Below are positions 1-5,327 of a stretch of 5,405 nucleotides of DNA, piece after piece. Below the pieces are notes generated by a model that had not been told where the DNA came from, ran no database searches, and saw only the letters and a list, made by a program, of their open reading frames with translations. Source of the stretch: Pseudomonadota bacterium (GTDB lineage Bacteria; Desulfobacterota; BSN033; G020346125); NCBI GenBank assembly GCA_030673585.1, contig DAOVIU010000123.1:1-5405 (forward strand). Reading direction: 5' to 3'. Within the stretch, counting starts at the first letter, position 1. Every line of letters starts with the position of its first letter. The position numbers were made by a program, and so were the translations under genes.

Positions 1-296
1 CCTACCGAATTCTCCAGGGAGGGTTTAGCCGTCATAAAGATTACCGAGGTATCGGGATGGATGCTTTTGATTACCTTTAGGAACTCCAAACCCGTCATAT
101 CGGGTAGCTCAACCTCAACCACGGCAATATTATAGAAGAACTCCTTGACCTTGTCTATTGCCTCCCTCCCATTTGGCGCTACATCGGTAAAATACCCTGT
201 CTCCTGGAGCTTTTCCATCAAGGTCCGGCGAACCGCCTCGTCCTCGTCGACAACCAGGGCGTTCACCCTCTTTCCCTTATCCCTTTCGTCCTCCAT
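1..296 (-). CDS. Response-regulator receiver domain protein, partial; Glu at the phospho-acceptor site
   Basis: This is the N-terminal 98 codons of a CheY-like receiver protein; the rest runs off the window at position 1. A receiver normally takes phosphate from a histidine kinase on an Asp at the end of strand 3. Visible here are strand 1 with the acidic pocket (LVVDEDEAVR, residues 14-23), helix 1, the 'ANGREAI'-like turn near 40-47, strand 3 with the LPDMTG loop (64-69), and strand 4 ending in the conserved Thr (FMTAKPS, T89). The residue three before LPDM, where Asp is expected, is Glu61 (VVEVELPDM). The start at 296 is supported by a GAGGAG ribosome site six bases upstream and an in-frame stop a few codons before it. 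Any output domain lies outside the window, so target and class cannot be told. The receiver fold is clear. Confidence 0.88.
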   Translation of the reverse strand, partial: MEDERDKGKRVNALVVDEDEAVRRTLMEKLQETGYFTDVAPNGREAIDKVKEFFYNIAVVEVELPDMTGLEFLKVIKSIHPDTSVIFMTAKPSLENSV

Positions 297-340
297 ATCC
301 GACTCCTCACTCGCTTATTGGACCGACTAAGACATCCTTA

Positions 341-370
341 ATTTTTTCCCTACTTTTCCCCAAAAGTCAA
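341..370 (-). promoter_or_regulatory. Candidate sigma70-type promoter for the response-regulator gene
   Basis: Reading the minus strand, TTGACT (370-365) is followed after 18 bases by AAAAAT (346-341), in an A/T-rich stretch just after the stop of the upstream hydrolase gene. The -35 matches consensus at five of six positions and the -10 at four of six. It would give the receiver gene a leader of about 40 bases. The -10 is a loose match in an A tract, so this is a candidate only. Confidence 0.35.
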
Positions 371-378
371 ATTATTTT

Positions 379-1275
379 CTACCCAACCTGCCCCGAAATA
401 TCGCTATCGACGATGTTATCGACTATGGACTTGATAACTCCGAGGAAGATCTCCCTGGGAATATCTACCGTTTTCATCTCAGCGTAGATCCGATCGCACA
501 GTTCCGCTGCAACTCGCTCCCGATCCCCCATTTGCGCGAAACGCTTTATCACCTCTTGCCTCAGTTGTTCGGCGGCACGCATCGTCTTTGAGATAAAATC
601 CCTTCCGTCCTCACCCAGAAAGATCCCATTTCGAGGGGCACAGAGGATTTCAACCTCATAGTGGTTGAGCTTTGCCAGGGACTTCTGAAATTGGGCGAAG
701 TTTTCATTCCCGATGGGATAGATGGTTCCCTTTTCATTGGAAATTCCCGCGGCATCCGAGGCGAAGAGGGCCTTTATCTTACCCACGTAGGCTGCAATGG
801 AACACGAACTATGCCCCGGGACCTCTATAAACTCGGCGATGACCCCATTGCCCAAATCAACCCTGTCTACCGGGATGGTGTCGAAATCCAAGTTGAGTTC
901 TGCCGCCTCCCGCTGCATTCCATAATATTCGATCATTTTCCGATTGAGATCCCTGATGAAATGGATCGCCTTCTCCTTTCCGTAGATTTCCTTGGTCCTG
1001 ACCGACGCCAACACCTCTATCTGAGGCAACCTCCTCTTAAAGAAAGGTACTATTCCGCAATGATCGAAATGGGAATGGAGGATGAGGAACTTGGTGATTT
1101 TCGATTCATCGACTCCCCTCTCCTCCAACTGCCTTAGCAATGTCGGTACTACGTAGCTCATTCCCCCTTCGACGAACATGTACTCCCTTCCCTTTAAGAG
1201 GTACACGCACATGTCGGCCGTTCCTAAATACTCGATCTCCTCGCTCACCCTTTGAGGTTCCCTTACCCACATCAT
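379..1275 (-). CDS. Metallo-beta-lactamase-fold hydrolase (glyoxalase II-like)
   Basis: This 298-residue protein belongs to the MBL-fold hydrolases, which bind one or two metals and hydrolyse thioesters, lactones, phosphoesters and other substrates; the substrate here is unknown. The metal motif HSHFDH is at 67-72, followed by CG. VPGHSS supplies His155 and LFASDAAG supplies Asp174. The last expected ligand, a His in the '.eHyG..tGEDA'-type segment, appears to be Asn216 (APRNGIFLGEDGRDF). The C-terminal part (from about 225) is helical. There is no signal peptide, so it is probably cytosolic. The start at 1275 has an AAGGGGG ribosome site just upstream, and its ATG overlaps the TGA of the preceding DUF4124 gene (ATGA), which suggests translational coupling. 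A second ATG follows immediately and could also serve. Fold assignment is firm; function is not. Confidence 0.92.
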   Translation of the reverse strand: MMWVREPQRVSEEIEYLGTADMCVYLLKGREYMFVEGGMSYVVPTLLRQLEERGVDESKITKFLILHSHFDHCGIVPFFKRRLPQIEVLASVRTKEIYGKEKAIHFIRDLNRKMIEYYGMQREAAELNLDFDTIPVDRVDLGNGVIAEFIEVPGHSSCSIAAYVGKIKALFASDAAGISNEKGTIYPIGNENFAQFQKSLAKLNHYEVEILCAPRNGIFLGEDGRDFISKTMRAAEQLRQEVIKRFAQMGDRERVAAELCDRIYAEMKTVDIPREIFLGVIKSIVDNIVDSDISGQVG

Positions 1276-1823
1276 CGACCCCCTTGAAGGGATCTCTCCT
1301 GCTCCAATAATCTCAAAGCCTCCATTCTTTTGCCCAGTTGATTCGTCAGGATCTCAATTTCTCGGTCGATTCCCTCGAGCTCCCGCTTCTCTCGAACCAC
1401 CGGATGTCCCATTGCCCTTTTCTTGATTATGTAGATCCTCTTCTTTTCCCTTTCTTGCCTCAATTCCTCCAGCCTTTCCTCCAGCCCAATTATCGAACCC
1501 CCAACCTCTTCAATCTCCTCTTCGAGCCGCTCTTCTTTCAAAGCTCCCTCCTCCTCCCCTTCCTCTACCTTTGTAACGGCCCTGACGGAGGGTTTAGATC
1601 GGGGCTGTTTCTCTACCCTGGTGGGTGGGATTCGGTAGATTTTCATATCCTCCCTGTAGTGGAGGGGCACCTTGTTGAGGTCATCGACGATATGAATCGT
1701 GCCCGTTCTATCCCGCCAACTATAAATCTCCATTTGTGCATGGGCAAGGGCAGAAAAGAGTATGGTGAATACCAGGGGAATGATGGCCTTGTTTATGATG
1801 GCAACCCCCTTTTTCCTCTCCAT
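1272..1823 (-). CDS. Secreted DUF4124-domain protein with C-terminal coiled coil
   Basis: This 183-residue protein has a Sec signal peptide: basic MERKK, a hydrophobic core at about 13-26, and an ALAHA site predicting cleavage after Ala29. The short DUF4124 motif follows directly (IYSWRDRTGTIHIVDDL, 33-49), then the typical KVPLHYR. From about 86 to the end the chain is rich in Glu, Lys, Arg and Leu with heptad spacing, so a long coiled coil is likely. DUF4124 proteins are envelope proteins of unknown role; a periplasmic scaffold is a fair inference. A longer reading from a TTG at 1862 exists. I chose ATG 1823 because AAGGGAG lies about eight bases upstream and the signal peptide then starts normally. 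Its stop overlaps the hydrolase start by four bases; the GGQ protein ends 42 bases upstream. Confidence 0.85.
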   Translation of the reverse strand: MERKKGVAIINKAIIPLVFTILFSALAHAQMEIYSWRDRTGTIHIVDDLNKVPLHYREDMKIYRIPPTRVEKQPRSKPSVRAVTKVEEGEEEGALKEERLEEEIEEVGGSIIGLEERLEELRQEREKKRIYIIKKRAMGHPVVREKRELEGIDREIEILTNQLGKRMEALRLLEQERSLQGGR

Positions 1824-1865
1824 CGATGGTCTCCCTTCCCCCAGCCTCCATCCCACGGGCAAACT

Positions 1866-2240
1866 TCACCCCAGATCCCTTCGACCTATCAGTCTCCTCC
1901 ACCTCTTCTTCTGGGACACCCTCTTCTTCTCTTCCCTTCGCTTCAGCTTCTCCCCGGGGGGGCCCTTCGGGGAAATTCTCATCTTAACGGGTTTATTGAG
2001 CTGTACCAGCCTTTCCTGGAGCCGCTGAAAAGCCCTCCTCCTATTTACGGCCTGATAACGCGATTCAGTGGCCGTCACCATCACACCAGAAGGGGGGTGT
2101 TTCAACCGCACGGCGGTCTCCTTTTTGTTCTTCCTCTGACCGCCAGGGCCCCTTGACCGATAGTACTCGACCCGAACCTCTCCATAGAGGGTTTTTAGAT
2201 CGGTTGCATATCCCTTCTTCCGTGATTCGTCGGTCGTTAA
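1866..2240 (-). CDS. Short peptide-chain-release-factor-like protein (RF-1/ArfB-type GGQ domain), start codon not canonical
   Basis: The frame encodes a class-I release-factor catalytic domain without codon-recognition domains, as in ArfB/YaeJ and related RF-like proteins that hydrolyse peptidyl-tRNA on ribosomes. Counting from the TTA at 2240, the hallmark is RSRGPGGQRKNKKETAVRLK (28-47) with Gly33-Gly34-Gln35, then HPPSGVMV, the YQAVNRRRAFQRL helix, and a strongly basic tail rich in Lys and Arg, as expected for a tail lying in the ribosome. A good ribosome site, AAAGGAGG, sits six bases before TTA 2240. In this frame no ATG, GTG or TTG occurs between the upstream TGA (2270-2268) and the GGQ motif. 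The next GTG (2111) would cut off GGQ, so it is rejected as the true start. Possibilities are a rare TTA or ACG start, a sequence error, or recent loss of a TTG start. Family assignment is strong; expression is uncertain. Confidence 0.75.
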   Translation of the reverse strand, partial: LTTDESRKKGYATDLKTLYGEVRVEYYRSRGPGGQRKNKKETAVRLKHPPSGVMVTATESRYQAVNRRRAFQRLQERLVQLNKPVKMRISPKGPPGEKLKRREEKKRVSQKKRWRRLIGRRDLG

Positions 2241-2290
2241 CCCCGGCCTCCTTTCCCTCGAGATTCCTCAAAATCCCGCTATCTGGGGCA

Positions 2291-2506
2291 TCAGCTTAAT
2301 CCCCTTATCTCCCTGTTGATCTGTCCTAAACGAGTGGTGATGGCCGCCTTAATTTCCCTGCACCGGAGGATAAGGGATTGGAAATCCCGAACTTTCTCCA
2401 TATCCTCCAATTTCTTGAGTATGAACTCCAACGCCTCCTTTTCGGCATTCCTTTTTGCGATTGCGAGCCCCTTCCTATACTCCTCCTCGATTCTTTTGGG
2501 ATCCAT
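2291..2506 (-). CDS. Small helical (coiled-coil) protein, unknown function
   Basis: I do not recognise this 71-residue protein. It is almost wholly charged and helical: long runs of Glu, Lys and Arg alternate with Leu, Ile and Ala (for example residues 15-45, AIAKRNAEKEALEFILKKLE and onward). There are no membrane segments, no signal peptide and one Cys. The start ATG at 2506 follows a purine-rich GGGGAAAGGAAG that can act as a ribosome site, though the spacing is short. It lies between the two-helix membrane protein (56 bases upstream) and the GGQ protein, on the same strand, so it probably belongs to the same transcript. The coding call rests on its length, ribosome site, operon position and coherent composition. 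Confidence 0.7.
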   Translation of the reverse strand: MDPKRIEEEYRKGLAIAKRNAEKEALEFILKKLEDMEKVRDFQSLILRCREIKAAITTRLGQINREIRGLS

Positions 2507-2562
2507 CTTCCTTTCCCCTTTTCGAGAAATTCAACCAGATTTCGATAAAACCTTCCTTCTCC

Positions 2563-2838
2563 CTATTGGCCTCGCCTCTTACGCCTGATTCCCTCCCCTA
2601 TTTTGCCCACAAAATGAATGAGAAGCAACACTCCAACTACCAAGAGGATCAGGGATAGAATGAAATTAACGTAGTCCCTGGCACCAATGGATAGTACCTT
2701 TAACCCGATGAAGATGGAAACAATGGACACAGAGGCGATCAGACAGTGCCCGAGCCACCAAAGGAAAGCCTTCACTATGTCCCCACGTTTGACTCTTTCA
2801 CCGAATCGCTGGGAAATGTCTGCCCATTTATTTCTCAA
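2563..2838 (-). CDS. Small two-helix inner-membrane protein, unknown function
   Basis: This 91-residue protein has a charged amphipathic N-terminus (1-23), a hydrophobic segment at about 24-51 beginning AFLWWLGHCLIASVSIV, a short polar turn (GARDYVN, 52-58), a second membrane helix at about 59-77, and a basic tail (IRRKRRGQ). The tail and N-terminus suggest both ends face the cytoplasm. No family is recognised. The start used is TTG 2838, which overlaps the last 11 bases of the preceding membrane-protein gene, so translation may be coupled. Its own ribosome site is weak or distant, and GTG 2775 is an alternative that would keep both helices. Confidence 0.72.
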   Translation of the reverse strand: MRNKWADISQRFGERVKRGDIVKAFLWWLGHCLIASVSIVSIFIGLKVLSIGARDYVNFILSLILLVVGVLLLIHFVGKIGEGIRRKRRGQ

Positions 2839-3115
2839 CGGACTTAAAGAGCTCCACCTGTTCCCGCAAGACCTTGTTATCTTCCCTCAATTTTCGGTTT
2901 TCCGCCGCAATGGCGTGAAGCCTTTTCTCCAAGTCTCGGAACCGGGGAAGTCGCATATAAACGTAATAGGAAGAGGCTACCAATAGCAGCGCTACGACGG
3001 ATAGCACAACCTCCGGTATCCCCAACTCGCCTCTGAGAACCACAATGTAAACAACAAGGGCTATGAGGACTGCTCCCAGAATAAAACCGATATAGATAAT
3101 CCCCTCTCTCTTCAT
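2828..3115 (-). CDS. Small membrane protein with two helices and a cytoplasmic coiled coil
   Basis: From ATG 3115 this is a 95-residue protein. Helix 1 spans about 6-27 (IIYIGFILGAVLIALVVYIV) and helix 2 about 33-53. A charged heptad-patterned tail from about 57 to 92 follows (FRDLEKRLHAIAAENRKL and onward), resembling small envelope proteins with a membrane hairpin and coiled coil. No family is recognised. The ATG overlaps the stop of the broken cyclase gene (ATGA). A TTG at 3130 would add five residues; I prefer the ATG because GGGGG lies about eight bases before it. The stop overlaps the next membrane-protein gene by 11 bases, so the two products may form a pair. Confidence 0.75.
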   Translation of the reverse strand: MKREGIIYIGFILGAVLIALVVYIVVLRGELGIPEVVLSVVALLLVASSYYVYMRLPRFRDLEKRLHAIAAENRKLREDNKVLREQVELFKSVEK

Positions 3116-3464
3116 CCTTCGTACCCCCAATGGCCGGAATCATTCCATGAACCAAAGGCCCTTACCGGAAAAGATGCCGCTCCCCTCCTCGAAGCATCCA
3201 CGATCAACTCCGGAAGGACCACCTCCTTCAGGCGTAGCGGGGCAATATCCGGTCCTTCAGGCCAACGGTGAAAAGGGGAGTCGATATATGTCCCCATGTG
3301 CCCAGGCTCGTCACCATATTCACCCTGGTCACCTCTAAGGTACCTCCCCTGTAAAAGGCCATGGATTGTTCGCAATCAAAGAAACGCTCTATCTTCGGCT
3401 TGGGAAAGGATCTAAACAGGGTCATTTTCTCCTCAATGGTGTGACTGAGGTCCAGGAATTTCAT
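3112..3464 (-). pseudogene. Broken cyclase-family (kynurenine-formamidase-like, PF04199) gene
   Basis: The first frame starts at ATG 3464, with an AAAGG ribosome site, and reads MKFLDLSHTI, the usual N-terminus of cyclase-family metal hydrolases. It runs in frame to about Gly55 (codon 3302-3300), after which the family signature appears only in the next frame, from 3300 on: HMGTYIDSPFHRWPEG, equivalent to HxGTHxDxPxH. The second metal-binding His is Tyr here. That frame continues to LPELIVDAS and then goes directly into GAASFPVRAFG, which resembles the family's C-terminal 'ASPVRA' segment; it ends at TGA 3114-3112. About 117 residues remain of a usual length near 210, so the central part seems deleted. 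Frameshift, lost ligand and deletion together indicate a nonfunctional relic heading the run. The family match of the N-terminal half is strong; the deletion is inferred. Confidence 0.82.
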
Positions 3465-3486
3465 GACGAACCTTTCCCCTCATGGA

Positions 3487-3510
3487 GGGTAGGAATACCT
3501 CCACCTACCC
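3487..3510. repeat. Inverted repeat in the divergent intergenic region (possible operator or leader hairpin)
   Basis: GGGTAGG (3487-3493) and CCTACCC (3504-3510) form perfect 7-bp arms around a 10-base spacer. The repeat lies between the candidate leftward promoter and the cyclase relic start. It could be an operator for a dimeric regulator or a hairpin in the leader RNA. No U tract follows on either strand, so it does not look like an intrinsic terminator. Confidence 0.45.
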
Positions 3511-3536
3511 GCAATCCCCCCAGCGTATCCCAAGAC

Positions 3537-3565
3537 TCCATACCACCCTTTCCCCATGAAGTCAA
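3537..3565 (-). promoter_or_regulatory. Candidate promoter for the leftward gene run
   Basis: On the minus strand TTGACT (3565-3560) is separated by 17 bases from TATGGA (3542-3537). The -35 matches five of six consensus positions but the -10 only three of six. It would start a transcript with a leader of roughly 65 bases ahead of the cyclase relic, carrying the 3487-3510 inverted repeat. The position is right, but the -10 is weak. Confidence 0.35.
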
Positions 3566-3653
3566 TCCACGAAGGATGGGGGTTATGGCAGACCGAAGGA
3601 CCAAGCCGAACGGAAGGGAAAGGCCGGGGCTCTTAAAATCCCAGACGTTCTGC

Positions 3654-3681
3654 TTGAGGCCCACACAGAATCTGCTATAAT
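3654..3681 (+). promoter_or_regulatory. Sigma70-type promoter for the rightward winged-helix-like gene
   Basis: TTGAGG (3654-3659), a 16-base spacer, and a perfect TATAAT (3676-3681) sit immediately before the gene. Transcription would be expected to start near 3688. That leaves about three bases before ATG 3691 (a near-leaderless message) or about 33 bases before the alternative ATG 3721. Confidence 0.65.
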
Positions 3682-3690
3682 ATATGGGAA

Positions 3691-4146
3691 ATGAAAAGGG
3701 GAAGGAAAAAGAATTCGAATATGGCGTTCTTGGATGTGGTGGAATCCCATCGACTGAAATACTTCTCCAATGGGATCGCGGTATCATCAGATAATTTTGC
3801 ATATGGCTATGAGGAATTGCCCGCCTTCGACTACAAAAGGGATCTGTTCGACAAGCTCGCCCCTGAGGACAAGATCGCCCTAAGGATCCTCGATGCCGGG
3901 ATGGTCGGCATAACGACCTCTCAGCTTCTCATGGATTCGCAGATAAACCATTACTCCACCCAGGAAAATGTGTTCTTGGCCATTGAGCGATTAACTGCGC
4001 ACTACAGGTTAGAGACTTTCTTGACCCAGAAGGCGATCGTCGAAAATGGGAAACGGAAGATAAAACTCATCAAGGCCTATCGCCTCAACGATCGAATAAA
4101 GGAAATGTACCTCAAATTGAGGGAAAAATTATCCCGCCGTGGGTAA
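3691..4146 (+). CDS. Unrecognised small protein with winged-helix-like C-terminal half
   Basis: I do not recognise the family of this 151-residue protein. After a basic start (MKRGRKKNSN) and a segment with aromatic residues (FAYGYEELPAFDYKRDLFDK), residues about 57-133 give the order expected of a winged helix: helix (PEDKIALRILDAG), short helix (TTSQLLMD), longer helix (TQENVFLAIERLTAHY), and two strands joined by a basic turn (TFLTQKAIVENGKRKIKLIKAYRL). A charged helix ends the protein. This suggests a DNA- or RNA-binding role, by fold pattern only. There are no membrane or signal segments. The start is uncertain: ATG 3691 lies about three bases from the predicted transcription start, while ATG 3721 (141 residues) has a purine-rich GGGGAAGGA rather far upstream. 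It is divergent from the long leftward run and could regulate it. Confidence 0.75.
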   Translation: MKRGRKKNSNMAFLDVVESHRLKYFSNGIAVSSDNFAYGYEELPAFDYKRDLFDKLAPEDKIALRILDAGMVGITTSQLLMDSQINHYSTQENVFLAIERLTAHYRLETFLTQKAIVENGKRKIKLIKAYRLNDRIKEMYLKLREKLSRRG

Positions 4147-4320
4147 GTTTTCAACGGAGTGATTAAAGGAATTCCGTGATCTCCTCCAATGGTTTTCGGC
4201 GAATATCCGCTGCGACCGATTCTTCCTTTCAATTGCAGGCCTGTTCAACGGGAAATTATCGAGGAGGCAACGAAAAGCCAATCATCATCATTCCAGGGGG
4301 CTACTTGGCGGTTGACGTAT
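4147..4320. other. Convergent intergenic region without a recognised element
   Basis: These 174 bases separate the convergent ends of the winged-helix-like gene and the GuaA-like gene. I looked for GC-rich hairpins followed by T tracts on both strands and found none convincing; only short arms such as GGAG/CTCC near 4158-4185 occur. No tRNA or coding frame with a ribosome site is evident. Confidence 0.4.
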
Positions 4321-5286
4321 CTAAACAGCCTCTATGGTTGAGGGGGGTTTGCGGGTTATATTATACGTAACGCTCACCACGCCCGGTACCTCCGTTGTTA
4401 TTCTCTCCGCTAATCTCCCCAAAACATCATACGGAAGCTTCGTCGGGGACCCCGTTACGGCATCCTTACTATCCCAGCATCTCACTTCTATTTGAAATCC
4501 GTAATCCCTTTTCCCACCTCTCACCCCAGTCACTCTGTCATTATGCAGAATCGCCAGATACTGAAATGTCCCCGTGTCACATAATTCCTCCTCAACTATT
4601 TTCGTGGCACTCCTCACAATCTCCACCCTTTCTGGCGTAACTTCTCCAATTACCCTTGCAGCCAGGGCGGGACCGGGAAAAGGTGGCCTAGTATGTATTT
4701 CCTCCGGCAATCCCAAGGCTTTTGCAACTTTTCGAATTGCCGTTTTTCTCAATTGTATTAACGGCTCTATAATCGTGTACCCGTATTGTTCTTCCGTATC
4801 GATTCCAAGCTGCTCGAGAATGTTGTGTTGTCGTTTGATTCCGGCGACAGTTTCCTCTACGTCTGTATAATTCGTACCCTGAAGGAGATATCGTCCCCCG
4901 CTCTCCCCTACAAGCTTGCCGAAAACATCTCGGTAAAATGCCTGAGTAATTGCCTCCCTCTTTTCTTCGGGGTCCGTTAGGCCCTTGAGGGCATCAAAGA
5001 ATTGTTCACGTGCATCAACGATTTCCACAGGGACACCCAATCCCTCAAACAGAGAAACAATCTCTTTTGGCTCATCACGTCTCATGAGACCATTTTCTAT
5101 GAAATACGTCTTGAGCCTCTCCCCCAAGGCCCTATGTCCCAACATAGTAACGGTGGAAGAATCGACCCCCCCGGACAACGCGTTAATAGCCAATCCGCTA
5201 CTAACGGTGGAAGAAATTTCACGTACCTGTTGTTCTATAAATTTCCCAGGTTGTAGATCCTCTATTCGCATCTCTTCGATGTTCAT
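4321..5286 (-). CDS. Stand-alone GMP-synthetase-type ATP pyrophosphatase (GuaA C-terminal-like / ExsB-like)
   Basis: This 321-residue protein matches the ATP-pyrophosphatase and dimerisation domains of GuaA, without the glutamine amidotransferase domain found in the usual bacterial two-domain enzyme. The PP-loop SGGVDSS is at 38-44. The family hallmarks DPEEKREAI (105-113), LLQGTNYTDVEET (134-146), RPPFPGPAL (200-208), RVIGEV (211-216), LPYDVLGRL and terminal KPPSTIE (313-319) follow in order. Known GMP synthetases adenylate XMP and then amidate it. Here the substrate loop is IKRQHNILEQLG where the canonical enzyme has KSHHNVGGLP, and the C-terminus is IEAV rather than IEWE. It is therefore probably a paralogous PP-loop enzyme acting on a different or unknown substrate, often named 'GMP synthase subunit' or 'ExsB family' in annotation. 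The start at 5286 has GGAGGT five bases upstream. The gene is monocistronic within the window. Confidence 0.9.
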   Translation of the reverse strand: MNIEEMRIEDLQPGKFIEQQVREISSTVSSGLAINALSGGVDSSTVTMLGHRALGERLKTYFIENGLMRRDEPKEIVSLFEGLGVPVEIVDAREQFFDALKGLTDPEEKREAITQAFYRDVFGKLVGESGGRYLLQGTNYTDVEETVAGIKRQHNILEQLGIDTEEQYGYTIIEPLIQLRKTAIRKVAKALGLPEEIHTRPPFPGPALAARVIGEVTPERVEIVRSATKIVEEELCDTGTFQYLAILHNDRVTGVRGGKRDYGFQIEVRCWDSKDAVTGSPTKLPYDVLGRLAERITTEVPGVVSVTYNITRKPPSTIEAV

Positions 5287-5318
5287 CCCTTACCTCCGGT
5301 TTCATAAGTGAAGGGAAA

Positions 5319-5327
5319 AGTATAACA
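5319..5327 (-). promoter_or_regulatory. Extended -10 promoter for the GuaA-like gene
   Basis: The minus strand reads TGTTATACT, an extended -10 (TGnTATACT), about 33 bases before the start codon. A start site near 5312 would give a short leader of about 25 bases containing the GGAGGT ribosome site. No good -35 box is present, as is common with extended -10 promoters. A second, weaker TGnTAAAAT lies at 5372-5364 and may act as an upstream start. Confidence 0.5.

Noticed and set aside
1824..1862. TTG at 1862 as start of the DUF4124 protein
   Set aside because: It would put 13 residues with no good ribosome site before a normal signal peptide; ATG 1823 has a well-spaced AAGGGAG.
1866..2111. GTG at 2111 as start of the GGQ gene
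   Set aside because: This start would remove the catalytic GGQ motif and the conserved flanking residues, which are clearly encoded in frame upstream.
1338..2156. Long plus-strand open frame of 272 codons
   Set aside because: It runs antisense to the DUF4124 gene and the GGQ gene, both of which have recognisable domains. Its product is Pro/Leu/Phe-rich low-complexity sequence typical of a shadow frame.
3461..3802. Minus-strand open frame of 113 codons upstream of the cyclase relic
   Set aside because: It spans the divergent promoter region and the start of the rightward gene, has no recognisable motif and begins inside the opposite-strand coding region.
4147..4320. Possible bidirectional terminator between the convergent genes
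   Set aside because: No hairpin with a stable stem and adjacent T tract could be found on either strand; only 4-5 base arms are present.
5148..5215. Exact 14-base direct repeat (TAACGGTGGAAGAA at 5148-5161 and 5202-5215)
   Set aside because: Both copies lie in frame within the GuaA-like gene, 54 bases apart, and encode the same Ser-Ser-Thr-Val stretch. One copy is part of the PP-loop region, so a coding coincidence is the simplest explanation.
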